Source of the DNA: JADZAI01 sp046348585
GTDB taxonomy: Bacteria; Pseudomonadota; Alphaproteobacteria; Micropepsales; Micropepsaceae
Direction: 5' to 3'
DNA length: 64,000 nt
Assembly: GCA_046348585.1 (NCBI GenBank)
Contig: JAXMDZ010000011.1
Span: 1 to 64,000, forward strand
The position numbers and the translations under genes are program-made. Each line of letters starts with the position of its first letter. Within the stretch, counting starts at the first letter, position 1. The notes beneath the pieces are model-generated. The model was not told the origin of the DNA. It saw only the letters and a list, made by a program, of their open reading frames with translations, and ran no database searches. Below are positions 16,658-24,939 of the stretch, piece by piece.

Positions 16658-17044
16658 CTAGACCTGGGGGGTCATCCGGTCGATCGCCTTGAAGGCCTTG
16701 CGGGCCGCGGCGACGACCTGGCCGTCGGTGGGATGATCGACGGTCTCGACCTTCACCACGCGCTTGGCGACGCCTTTGTCGTGCGCCTCGACGTGATGCA
16801 TGAACTCGGTCTTGGCCGAGCCGGGGCCGCAGACGAAGATCTCGTGCGCCGTGCCCGCCGCCGCCGCGATGTCGTGGTAGAAGGCGTCGTTGCGGTGGGC
16901 GTGGCCCGAGCCGATCGAGCCGGCCTTGTGGTGCTGGTGGCGCTCGCCGGCGCTCTTCACCGTGGTGCGCACATAGTCGTCCGGGCCGATCGCATAGACA
17001 TGGGCCTCGGCGTGATCCAGCCAGATGGCGGCGTGATAGGTCAT
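16658..17044 (-). CDS. baeRF-type (eRF1 domain 3-like) translational machinery protein
   Basis: 128 aa. MTYHAAIWLDHAEAHVYAI, a histidine-rich loop (ERHQHHKAG...GHAHRND), FYHDIAAA, IFVCGPGSAKTEFMHHVEAH and the ending DHPTDGQVVAAARKAFKAIDRM match the small bacterial proteins related to the L7Ae/eRF1 domain 3 fold that databases call translational machinery protein. The role is not established; ribosome- or stress-associated function has been proposed for the wider family. ATG 17044 follows AAGGAC. Monocistronic. Confidence 0.7.
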   Translation of the reverse strand: MTYHAAIWLDHAEAHVYAIGPDDYVRTTVKSAGERHQHHKAGSIGSGHAHRNDAFYHDIAAAAGTAHEIFVCGPGSAKTEFMHHVEAHDKGVAKRVVKVETVDHPTDGQVVAAARKAFKAIDRMTPQV

Positions 17045-17114
17045 GGGGCGTCCTTCCTGACGTCTGCGTGCGAATGAGCGAACCGCGCAGCTCTGGCGGC
17101 CGCCTTGATCGTCG

Positions 17115-17996
17115 TCAATGCCCCTCGGCGGCAAGAATCGCCGCAAGGCCCTCGCGGTAGGACGGATAGCGCGGCGCGATGCCGAGCTCCGCCTTCATGC
17201 GGGCGTTCGAGATGCGGCGGTTCGCGCCGTAGAACTCCAGCGCCATCGCGCTGAGGCGCGGCCGGGCGGCCTCGAAATCCTCCTCCGGCGGCGGGGCGAC
17301 GCCCAGCAGCCGCGCGGCGTGGGTCACCACATCCTGCGGCGGGGCGGGTTCGTCGTCGGCGAGGTTGAGGACCGTGCCCGCCTCCAGCGCCAGCGCCGCT
17401 TCGATAGCCGCCGCCAGATCCTCCACATGGATGCGGCTGAAGACCTGGCCCGGCTTCACCAGCCGCTTGGCGGTTCCGGCGCGGAGCTGGTCGAAGGCGC
17501 TGCGGCCGGGGCCGTAAATGCCGGGCAGGCGGAAGATCACGGCGGGCGCGCCGGTATATTCGCTCACATCCGCCCAGGCCTGTTCGGCGGCGGCGCGGCG
17601 GCGTCCGCGTTCGTGAACCGGGGCGAGCGGCGCGCCCTCGTCCACCCAGGCCCCGCCGGCATCGCCATAGACCCCGGTGGTCGAGAGATACCCCGTCCAG
17701 CGCAGCTTCGGCGGCGGGGTCTGGAGCAGGTCGCCGTGCAGGGCGAGCAGCGGGTCGCCGCTTTCGCCGGGCGGGGCTGCGGCGAGGATGTGGGTGACGC
17801 CGGCCAGCACCCGGTGCGCGTCCCTGAGGCCGGCGGCGGTGACGAGCAGCGGCGTCGCGCCCGCCGCCTCGATCGCCGCTGCGCCGTCCAGCCGCCGCAT
17901 CGTGCCGGAGATCCGCCAGCCTTTGGGGGCGAGCCGCCGGGCGAGAAAAGCCGCGCTGTAGCCGAAGCCGAAGATGAGGAGATGGGGGGCGCTCAT
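17115..17996 (-). CDS. NAD-dependent epimerase/dehydratase-like SDR (YeeZ-like)
   Basis: 293 aa with an N-terminal Rossmann motif (LLIFGFGYSAAFLARRL), a dinucleotide-fold SDR core, YLSTTGVYGD and FRLPGIYGPGRS typical of extended SDRs, and a C-terminal substrate cap. The active-site Tyr-x3-Lys is not obvious; YGDAGGAWVDE occupies its region, as in YeeZ-type proteins. Substrate unknown. ATG 17996; divergent from moeB across 43 bp. Confidence 0.78.
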   Translation of the reverse strand: MSAPHLLIFGFGYSAAFLARRLAPKGWRISGTMRRLDGAAAIEAAGATPLLVTAAGLRDAHRVLAGVTHILAAAPPGESGDPLLALHGDLLQTPPPKLRWTGYLSTTGVYGDAGGAWVDEGAPLAPVHERGRRRAAAEQAWADVSEYTGAPAVIFRLPGIYGPGRSAFDQLRAGTAKRLVKPGQVFSRIHVEDLAAAIEAALALEAGTVLNLADDEPAPPQDVVTHAARLLGVAPPPEEDFEAARPRLSAMALEFYGANRRISNARMKAELGIAPRYPSYREGLAAILAAEGH

Positions 17997-18039
17997 GGGG
18001 CGAGCTTCCGCCATGCCGCCCGCATGATACAAGCCGCCC

Positions 18040-18804
18040 ATGAAGCCGGCCCTCACCGACGCCCAGCTCGACCGCTATGCCCGCCACATCCTGCTGCGCC
18101 AGATCGGCGGCGCGGGGCAGCGGAAGCTGCTGGACGCCGCGGTGCTGGTGGTCGGGGCGGGCGGGATCGGCGCGCCGGCCCTGCTCTATCTCGCCGCCGC
18201 CGGGGTGGGACGGATCGGCATCGTCGACGACGACACGGTGGCGCTGTCGAACCTCCAGCGCCAGATCCTCTATGCGACCAGCGAGGTGGGGACGGCGAAG
18301 CTCGACGCCGCCGCCCGGCGTCTGACCGCGCTGAACCCCGACGCGCGGATCGAGCCGCACCGCGTGCGCCTCAACGCCGCCAACGCCGCGGCGCTGATCG
18401 GCCCTTACGACCTGGTGCTCGACGGCTGCGACAATTTCGAGACGCGCTTTGCGGTTTCCGACGCCTGCGTGGCGCTCGGCAAGCCGCTGGTTTCGGCGGC
18501 CATCGGCGAGTTCGACGGGCAGATCGCGGTCTTCCGGCCCGACGGGCGCGAGCGGCCCTGCTATCGCTGTTTCGTGCCGGAGGCCCCGCAGGGCGCGGCG
18601 ACATGCACCGAGCAGGGCGTGGTCGGGGCGCTGGCCGGGACCATCGGGGCCTGGGCGGCGCTGGAGACGGTGAAGGAGATCGCCGGTTTCGGCGAGAGCC
18701 TCGCCGGGCATCTGGTGCTGTTCGACGGGCTTGCCGCCGAAACGCGCAAGGTGCGGCTGAGGCGCGATCCGGCCTGTCCGGCCTGCCGGGGCCTCGCGCC
18801 CTGA
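18040..18804 (+). CDS. moeB: MoeB/ThiF/HesA-family sulfur-carrier adenylyltransferase
   Basis: 254 aa E1-like enzyme that adenylates the C-terminal Gly-Gly of MoaD or ThiS. The ATP site is VVGAGGIGAPALLYLAAAG with D and N/R residues in DDDTVALSNLQRQILY; the catalytic-loop cysteine is in ATCTEQGV, and zinc is held by CYRC and CPAC. No rhodanese domain follows, so it is the short form. The moeB versus thiF assignment rests on general resemblance; no partner gene is adjacent. Confidence 0.85.
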   Translation: MKPALTDAQLDRYARHILLRQIGGAGQRKLLDAAVLVVGAGGIGAPALLYLAAAGVGRIGIVDDDTVALSNLQRQILYATSEVGTAKLDAAARRLTALNPDARIEPHRVRLNAANAAALIGPYDLVLDGCDNFETRFAVSDACVALGKPLVSAAIGEFDGQIAVFRPDGRERPCYRCFVPEAPQGAATCTEQGVVGALAGTIGAWAALETVKEIAGFGESLAGHLVLFDGLAAETRKVRLRRDPACPACRGLAP

Positions 18805-18896
18805 GTCCGGGGCGTGCCCAATTCGGTCCCGCGAGCGCCGTATTTCCCCCACAGTCGCGGCGATAATGCCTCGCTCAGTTTGCCGCAGGATCCGCC

Positions 18897-19304
18897 ATGA
18901 CCATGACCCGCGCCATCGCCTTCGCCTCGCTCGCCGCCGCGATCTGCGGCGCCGTGCCGCCGGCCGCCTTCGCCGCGGCGATGCCGCCGCTTTCCCCCTC
19001 GCTGCCCGCCGCGAGCGGCGAGACCCCGCCGCCGGTGCCGGCCGCCGCCGCCGCCGACGCGCGCTGGTATGTCGTCATCGACGGGCAGGCGGTCGGTCCG
19101 CTGACCGACGAGGCGGTGCTGCGCCGGATGGACAAGGGCGAGATCGCCCCCGACTCGCTGGTCTGGCAGGCCGGGATGAGCGACTGGCAGCGCGCCGACG
19201 AGGCGATGCCGCTGGTCGCCAAGCGGGTCGAGGCGGCGCTGACCCATCCCAAACCCCCCGCCCGCATCGGCAAGGCGTTCGCGCTCTACGCCAGCCTGCG
19301 CTGA
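18897..19304 (+). CDS. Secreted GYF_2 (DUF4339) domain protein
   Basis: 135 aa. A signal peptide (to about AAFA, residue 27) and a proline-rich spacer precede a GYF_2 domain (about 57-105): WYVVIDGQAVGPLTDEAVLRRM...SLVWQAGMSDWQRADE. GYF_2 domains occur at the ends of bacterial membrane proteins and may bind proline-rich peptides; a free exported version has no known role. ATG 18897 or the in-frame ATG 18903 could be used. Confidence 0.75.
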   Translation: MTMTRAIAFASLAAAICGAVPPAAFAAAMPPLSPSLPAASGETPPPVPAAAAADARWYVVIDGQAVGPLTDEAVLRRMDKGEIAPDSLVWQAGMSDWQRADEAMPLVAKRVEAALTHPKPPARIGKAFALYASLR

Positions 19305-19361
19305 CGCTGGCGCGGCTGCCCGCCCTCGCCTAGAAGGGCGCGGGATCAATCGGGGAGCGCC

Positions 19362-20960
19362 ATGCAGGCCGCATCACGGGCACGCGCCGGGGACTGGGCG
19401 GTTTTCGCCGCCGGTCCCCTCGCCATCGCGCTGCTGGCGCTGTGGCTCGGCCAGTCGACCTCGTGGGACCTGCGCAATTACCACTGGTACAACCCCTACG
19501 CCCTGCTGCACGGACGGATCGCCTTCGACGCCGCCGTCGCCCATCACGCGACCTATTACAATCCGCTGATCGACCTGCCGCTGTGGCTGGTCGGCAATCT
19601 CGCCCCGGCGACGGTGGCGGCGGCGTTCCTCGGCCTCGTGCAGGGGCTGAACTTCAGCTTTCTCTATCTGCTCGCCCGCGATGCGCTGTCGCCCGCGCTG
19701 ATCCTCAGACGGCCGCTGGCGGCGCTGCTGGCGCTCGCCGGGGTCAGCGGCGGCTATGCTGTGATCCTGACCGGCACCACCTATTATGACAACGTCGTCA
19801 GCGTGCCGGTGCTGGCGGCGCTGTGGCTGATCGTGCGCGACCGCGTGCTGCTGGACGCCGGACCCTGGCCGAAGGCGCGGCGCACCGCGATCTGGGCGGG
19901 GGCGCTGGTGGGCGTCGCCGTCGGCCTCAAACTGCCGACCGCGCCGTTCGGCCTCGCCATCCTCGCCGCCGTCGCCGCCGCGCCCGGCGCGCATGCCCGC
20001 CGCGCCGGGCTGGTCTTCGTCACCGGCCTCGCCGCCTTCGCCGGACTGATGGCGGCGTCGGGCTGGTGGTTCTTCGTGCTGTGGCGCGAGACCGGCAATC
20101 CGCTCTTTCCCTATTTCAACGACCTGATCGGCTCGACGCTGATCCTCGATTCGTCCTATCGCGACACGCGCTTCCTGCCGAAAAGCGCATGGGACGCGTT
20201 CGCCTTCCCGTTCCGCTTCGCCGCCGACTGGCGGGTGTCGTCGGACTGGGCGGTCAACGACTGGCGCATCGCCTTCGCCTATGTCGCCGTGCCGCTGGGG
20301 GCGCTGGTCGCCGCGTCGGGCCTTGCCTCCAGCGCACCGCCCGCGCCGCGCCGGGCTTCGCGCATCCTCTTCGCCTTCGCGGCGGCGGCCTACCTTTCGT
20401 GGCTCGCGGTCTTCGCCATCTATCGCTACATCACGCCGCTGGAGATGATCGCCCCGCTGCTGATCGTCGCGGCGATCGGTCTTGCCCCCCTGCCCTCGCC
20501 GGCCCGCTGGGGCGCGATCGCCCTGGCGCTGCTGGCGGTCGTGGGGCTGACGACGCTGCACAAGGGCAACCGCGCCGCCTTCGCGGAACGCTTCGTCGAG
20601 GTCGCCGTCCCGGCGATCGCCCGGCCCGAGGCGACGATGGCGCTGATGACCGGGGTCGAGCCGATGGGCTTCACCGTGCCGTTCTTCCCGCCGAAGATCG
20701 CCTTCCTGCGGGTCGACGGCTATCTGGTCGGGCCGGACAAGGACACCGCGTTCCTGCGCCGGATGCGCGACCGCATCGGCGCGCATCTGGCGGGCGGCGG
20801 CGATCTCTTCACGCTGTTCCTGCCTGCCGAGGCGGCGCGCGGCGATCGCGCGCTGGACCTGCTCGGCCTCAAGCGCACCGGCGACTGCGCCGAGGTGCGT
20901 TCCAATCTCGCCCCGACCCTTGCCTGGTGCCGCGTCGTGAAGCCGGAGACCGCCCCATGA
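19362..20960 (+). CDS. Polytopic membrane glycosyltransferase-like protein (GT-C type)
   Basis: 532 aa with about ten hydrophobic helices and an early extracytoplasmic loop containing WDLRNYHWYNPYALL, which resembles the acidic catalytic loop of lipid-sugar-dependent GT-C/GT87 enzymes. The C-terminal 100 residues appear soluble. It is followed with ATGA overlap by a GtrB-like GT2 and then a GtrA-like protein, so it probably is the specific transferase of a Gtr-type cassette, adding sugar to a surface glycan in the periplasm. Function inferred from context. Confidence 0.7.
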   Translation: MQAASRARAGDWAVFAAGPLAIALLALWLGQSTSWDLRNYHWYNPYALLHGRIAFDAAVAHHATYYNPLIDLPLWLVGNLAPATVAAAFLGLVQGLNFSFLYLLARDALSPALILRRPLAALLALAGVSGGYAVILTGTTYYDNVVSVPVLAALWLIVRDRVLLDAGPWPKARRTAIWAGALVGVAVGLKLPTAPFGLAILAAVAAAPGAHARRAGLVFVTGLAAFAGLMAASGWWFFVLWRETGNPLFPYFNDLIGSTLILDSSYRDTRFLPKSAWDAFAFPFRFAADWRVSSDWAVNDWRIAFAYVAVPLGALVAASGLASSAPPAPRRASRILFAFAAAAYLSWLAVFAIYRYITPLEMIAPLLIVAAIGLAPLPSPARWGAIALALLAVVGLTTLHKGNRAAFAERFVEVAVPAIARPEATMALMTGVEPMGFTVPFFPPKIAFLRVDGYLVGPDKDTAFLRRMRDRIGAHLAGGGDLFTLFLPAEAARGDRALDLLGLKRTGDCAEVRSNLAPTLAWCRVVKPETAP

Positions 20961-21877
20961 AAATCGCCGTGCTCCTGCCCTGCTACAACGAGGAAGGGGC
21001 GATCGCCAAAACGGTCGCCGATTTCCGCGCCGCGCTGCCGGATGCGGACATCTATGTCTACGACAACAATTCCAAGGACCGCACCGCCGAGGTGGCGCGG
21101 GCGGCCGGCGCGATCGTCCGGCGCGAACCGGCGCAGGGCAAGGGCAATGTCGTGCGCCGCATGTTCGCCGACGTCGAGGCCGACATCTACATCATGGCCG
21201 ACGGCGACGACACCTACGACGCCGCCGCCGCGCCCGCGATGATCGAGCGGCTGAAGGCCGAGCAGCTGGACATGGTGGCCGGCAAGCGGATCGAGACCGC
21301 CGAGGCCGCCTATCGCAAGGGCCATCGCTTCGGCAACTGGCTGCTGACGAGCCTGGTGCGCTGGTTCTTCGCCGCGCCCTTCGAGGACATGCTGACCGGC
21401 TACCGCGTCATGTCGCGGCGCTTCGTCAAGTCGGTGCCGTTCGCCGCCGCCGGGTTCGGCATCGAGACCGAGCTGACGGTCCATGCGGTGCGCATGATGA
21501 CGCCGGTCGCCGAGGTCGAGACCGCCTACAAGGAGCGCCCGGCGGGCACCGTCTCGAAGCTGCGCACCTATCGCGACGGCTGGCGCATCCTGATGACCAT
21601 CGCGACGCTGGTGCGCGAGGAGCGTCCGCTGGTGTTCTTCGGCGTCGCCGCCGCGCTGCTGGCGCTGGTCAGCCTGCTGGTCGCCATTCCGGTCTTTTCC
21701 GAATTCGCCGCGATGGGCCAGGTGCGCTCGGTGCCGAGCGCCGTGCTCGCCGCGAGCCTGATGATCCTCGCCGCGTTCAGCGTGCTGGCCGGGCTCATCC
21801 TCGACAGCGTGACGCGGGGCCGCTGGGAGACCAAGCGGCTGCATTATCTGGCGCTGCCGCCGCCGGGCGCGCGATGA
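20957..21877 (+). CDS. GT2-family polyprenyl-phosphate glycosyltransferase (GtrB-like)
   Basis: 306 aa. The GT-A domain shows VLLPCYNEEGAI, VYDNNSKDRTAE, GKGNVVRRMF and the metal-binding MADGDDTYD; two C-terminal hydrophobic helices (about 220-245 and 258-285) match the topology of GtrB/DPM enzymes, which load a sugar onto undecaprenyl phosphate. Coupled to the upstream gene (ATGA) and followed by gtrA. The sugar is unknown. Confidence 0.82.
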   Translation: MKIAVLLPCYNEEGAIAKTVADFRAALPDADIYVYDNNSKDRTAEVARAAGAIVRREPAQGKGNVVRRMFADVEADIYIMADGDDTYDAAAAPAMIERLKAEQLDMVAGKRIETAEAAYRKGHRFGNWLLTSLVRWFFAAPFEDMLTGYRVMSRRFVKSVPFAAAGFGIETELTVHAVRMMTPVAEVETAYKERPAGTVSKLRTYRDGWRILMTIATLVREERPLVFFGVAAALLALVSLLVAIPVFSEFAAMGQVRSVPSAVLAASLMILAAFSVLAGLILDSVTRGRWETKRLHYLALPPPGAR

Positions 21878-21903
21878 TCGGCCGCCGCCGATGATCGGCC
21901 GCC
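21874..21903 (+). repeat. Tandem duplication of a start region creating a six-codon ORF
   Basis: ATGATCGGCCGCC occurs at 21874-21886 and again at 21891-21903. The first ATG overlaps the GT2 stop (ATGA) and encodes MIGRRR, whose TGA overlaps the gtrA ATG at 21891. Two successive ATGA junctions therefore link the GT2 gene to gtrA. Confidence 0.7.
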
Positions 21904-22307
21904 TGCCGCCGTTCTTCCGCTTCGCCTTCGTCGGGACGCTCGGTTTCGGGCTCGACCTCGCGGTGCTGTGGGTGTCGCTGAACATCCTCAAGCTCGACGA
22001 ATATTCGGCGCGGCTCGTCTGCTTCGCGGTCGTGGTGACCTTCACCTGGGCGATGAACCGCCAGCTGACCTTTCCCGAGCGGCGGGCCCACGGGACCGGG
22101 CCGGTGCTGCGCGAATGGGCGCATTTCGTGTCGGTCAATTCGGTCGGGCTCGGCGTCAACTACGCCGTCTATGCCGGGATGATCTCGTTCGCGAGCGGCG
22201 TCTTCGCCGTTCCCTATGTCGCGGCGGGGGCGGGGGCGGTCGCCGGGTTGTTCTTCAACTACCTCGCCGCTTCGCGGCTCGTTTTCCGCACCGCACCAGA
22301 AAGCTGA
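21891..22307 (+). CDS. GtrA-family membrane protein
   Basis: 138 aa, four predicted transmembrane helices, with the family features FFRFAFVGTLGFGLDLAVL near the N-terminus and TFTWAMNRQLTF after helix 2. GtrA proteins are proposed flippases for the undecaprenyl-phosphate-linked sugar made by GtrB. Position directly after a GtrB-like gene supports this. The start at 21891 is the second copy of a duplicated start region. Confidence 0.85.
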   Translation: MIGRLPPFFRFAFVGTLGFGLDLAVLWVSLNILKLDEYSARLVCFAVVVTFTWAMNRQLTFPERRAHGTGPVLREWAHFVSVNSVGLGVNYAVYAGMISFASGVFAVPYVAAGAGAVAGLFFNYLAASRLVFRTAPES

Positions 22308-22367
22308 GGCGCCTGAGCGCGCGGATTTCCGCCTCAGCATCAATCCGCTGTCACATGGACCGGCTAA

Positions 22368-22390
22368 CTCTTGTTGCGATGCAACAAGAG
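22368..22390. promoter_or_regulatory. Perfect 10-bp inverted repeat overlapping the RBS of the TonB receptor
   Basis: Arms CTCTTGTTGC and GCAACAAGAG with a 3-nt centre (GAT). It ends inside AAGAGGA, the likely ribosome binding site, 8 bp before the ATG at 22399. It could be a repressor operator or an mRNA hairpin that hides the ribosome binding site. Confidence 0.7.
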
Positions 22391-22398
22391 GATCGACG

Positions 22399-24897
22399 AT
22401 GCGTATGATGGCGACGAGCGCGATGGCGCTGCTGGCTGGCTTTGGCGCGATGGCGGCGGCTCAGGAGGCCCCGGCGGCGTCCGGCGCACCGGCCGAGGCG
22501 GGCGAGGAGGTCGTCGTCACCGCGCAGCTGCGGCGGCAGAAACTGGTCGAGGTGCCGATCGCCGTCACCGCGACCACGGGCGCGGCGCTTGAGCGGCTCG
22601 GCATCACCAAGTTCGACGATCTGTCGCTGATCGTGCCCGGCTTCGAGGTGCAGGAGCAGAGCGCCAACAATACCGGCTTCGTCATCCGCGGCATCACCTC
22701 CGATTCCGGGTCATCGCAGTCCGAGCCGCGCATCGCGGTCTTCCAGGACGGCGTTTCGGCCTCGCGCAATCGCGGCACCTATATGGAGCTGTTCGACATC
22801 GAGCGGGTCGAGGTCGCGCGCGGGCCGCAGGCGACGCTGTTCGGGCGCGGCGCGCTGATCGGCGCGGTCAACGTCATCCAGAACAAGGCCGATGTGGACG
22901 GCTTCGGCGGTTCGGGCGCGCTGGCGGCGGGCGACACCGGCTTCTTCCGCGCCGAGGGCGTCGTCAACGTGCCGCTGGTCGAGGGCAAGGTCGCCGTTCG
23001 CGCCGCCGCGACCCATCGCCAGCGCGAGGGCTTCGTCGACAATCTCGCCGGCGGCGACGCGCTGGGCGGCGTCAATGTCGATGCCTGGCGCATCGCGGCG
23101 GCGATCGCCCCGAACGAGCGCATCCGCTTCGATCTCATCTTCAACCAGCATGTCGACACCAATGCCGGGACGGCCTTCAAATCCGGCACCTGGGCCCCGG
23201 CGGGCGGCACGCTCAGCCCCTTCACCGCCGCCTCGCTCACCCGCTCGGCGACCGGCTTCGAGGGCGGCGAGGAGATCGGCCTGCATCGCAAGGTGCAGAC
23301 CGCGACGCTGCTGGGCAGCTGGGCGTTCGACGAGGCGCTGACGCTGACCTCGATCACCGGCCTGCGCCGCTTCGAGAGCCGCGAGATCTTCGACGCCGAC
23401 GGTTCGGAACTGCCGCTGATCATCGCCGCCGAGGACGCCGAGGGGAACCAGACCAGCCAGGAATTCCGCCTCGCCTTCGACGACGGCGGGCCGGTCTCGG
23501 GTTTCGTGGGCGTTTCCTATTTCGAGGAGGACGGCAGCCAGCGCTCGCCCACCCAGTATGACGAACGCTATGCGCTCGCCTTCGCCACCGGGACGATCCT
23601 CGGCCCCAACGCACCCTCGCTCGCCCAGGTTCAGGCGATCGACCTTGCCTATCTGACGAGCCTGACCGGCAACGCCATGGTGGCGCAGGCGCTCTACGCC
23701 CAGCTCGATCCGCTGCACGGCGAATATTTCCAGAACCAGGGCGAGACCGCCTCGTGGGATTTCTTCGCCGACGCCACCTGGAAGGTGAGCGACGCGTTCG
23801 AGATCACCGCGGGCCTGCGCTACACGAGCGACGACAAGACCAGCCGGTTCGTTTCCGGCAACGCCGGGACTTCCTCGGTGCTGGGCGGGCTGCTCGTCGC
23901 CCAGGCCCTCGGCCAGCAGGCGGCGGCCGCCGCCGGGGCGGGCAACTTCCCGCTGGCGCTCCAGCTTCAGGCGCAGGCGCAGGCGGTGATCCAGGCGCTC
24001 GCCGATCCGGGCCTTCCCAATCCGCCGGTCGGCCTCTTCACCCAGCCGCAGACGCCGATCGCCGCGTCCGACAGCTTCGACGGCTTCACCTGGCGTCTCA
24101 ACGCGCGCTATGCGCTCTCCGACAATGTCTCGCTGTGGGCGTCCTATGCGCGCGGCCGCACGCCGGAGGTGATCGCGATCAGCGCCGGGAACCTGCCCGG
24201 CAGCGCCGCCAGCATCGAGACCCTGCCCGCCGAGACCGTCGATTCCTACGAGATCGGGGCGCGGGCGGCGCGCCTTCTCGACGGCGCGCTCGATGTCGAA
24301 GGGTCGATCTACTATTACGACTACAACGACTTCCAGACGACGCAGTTCGTCGGCGGCGCGATCCGCCAGCTGAACGCGGGCGCGGCGACCGCCTATGGCT
24401 TCGAGGGCGCGGTCCAGTGGCGGCCGACCGACAGCCTCACGCTGTTCGGCACCTATGGCTACAACCATGCGCGCTTCGAGACCGGGGCGCGCGAGGGCAA
24501 TCATTTCCGCCTGTCGCCCGACCACACGATCTCGATCGGCGCGACCTGGGAACTGCCGATCGCCGGGGTCGGCATCGTCTCGCTGACGCCGACCTATTCG
24601 TGGCAGTCGAAAGTCTTCTTCGACGACAACAACGACCGCGCCGATTTGCAGCCGCCGGTGCTGCCGGGCTTGAGCGACCGGGGCGTCGACGAATTCCAGG
24701 ACGCCTACGGCCTGCTCAACATCCGTCTCGGCTTCGAAACCGAGGACGCCGCCTGGCGCATCACCGGCTTCGTCAACAACGTGACCGACCAGGACTACCT
24801 GCTCGACGCCGGCAATGTCGGCGACAGCTTCACGGTGCCGACCTTCATCCGCGGGGCGGGCCGCACGGCGGGCGTGGAGATCGGCGCGAAGTTCTGA
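22399..24897 (+). CDS. TonB-dependent outer membrane receptor
   Basis: 832 aa. Signal peptide (cleavage after AMAAA, about residue 21), then a TonB-box-like EEVVVTAQ, a plug domain (about 45-150: PIAVTATTGAALERLGITKFDDLSLIVPGFEV, VIRGI, DIERVEVARGPQATLFGRGALIGAVNVI), and a 22-strand-type barrel ending GVEIGAKF with the terminal phenylalanine. An alanine/glutamine-rich insertion near residues 495-540 is unusual. The ligand is unknown; no siderophore genes or FecR/sigma pair are adjacent. Preceded by a strong inverted repeat. Confidence 0.92.
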   Translation: MRMMATSAMALLAGFGAMAAAQEAPAASGAPAEAGEEVVVTAQLRRQKLVEVPIAVTATTGAALERLGITKFDDLSLIVPGFEVQEQSANNTGFVIRGITSDSGSSQSEPRIAVFQDGVSASRNRGTYMELFDIERVEVARGPQATLFGRGALIGAVNVIQNKADVDGFGGSGALAAGDTGFFRAEGVVNVPLVEGKVAVRAAATHRQREGFVDNLAGGDALGGVNVDAWRIAAAIAPNERIRFDLIFNQHVDTNAGTAFKSGTWAPAGGTLSPFTAASLTRSATGFEGGEEIGLHRKVQTATLLGSWAFDEALTLTSITGLRRFESREIFDADGSELPLIIAAEDAEGNQTSQEFRLAFDDGGPVSGFVGVSYFEEDGSQRSPTQYDERYALAFATGTILGPNAPSLAQVQAIDLAYLTSLTGNAMVAQALYAQLDPLHGEYFQNQGETASWDFFADATWKVSDAFEITAGLRYTSDDKTSRFVSGNAGTSSVLGGLLVAQALGQQAAAAAGAGNFPLALQLQAQAQAVIQALADPGLPNPPVGLFTQPQTPIAASDSFDGFTWRLNARYALSDNVSLWASYARGRTPEVIAISAGNLPGSAASIETLPAETVDSYEIGARAARLLDGALDVEGSIYYYDYNDFQTTQFVGGAIRQLNAGAATAYGFEGAVQWRPTDSLTLFGTYGYNHARFETGAREGNHFRLSPDHTISIGATWELPIAGVGIVSLTPTYSWQSKVFFDDNNDRADLQPPVLPGLSDRGVDEFQDAYGLLNIRLGFETEDAAWRITGFVNNVTDQDYLLDAGNVGDSFTVPTFIRGAGRTAGVEIGAKF

Positions 24898-24939
24898 AGC
24901 CTGGAGCCCCGTTCCGATCCCGCCCGAACGCAATGGGCC

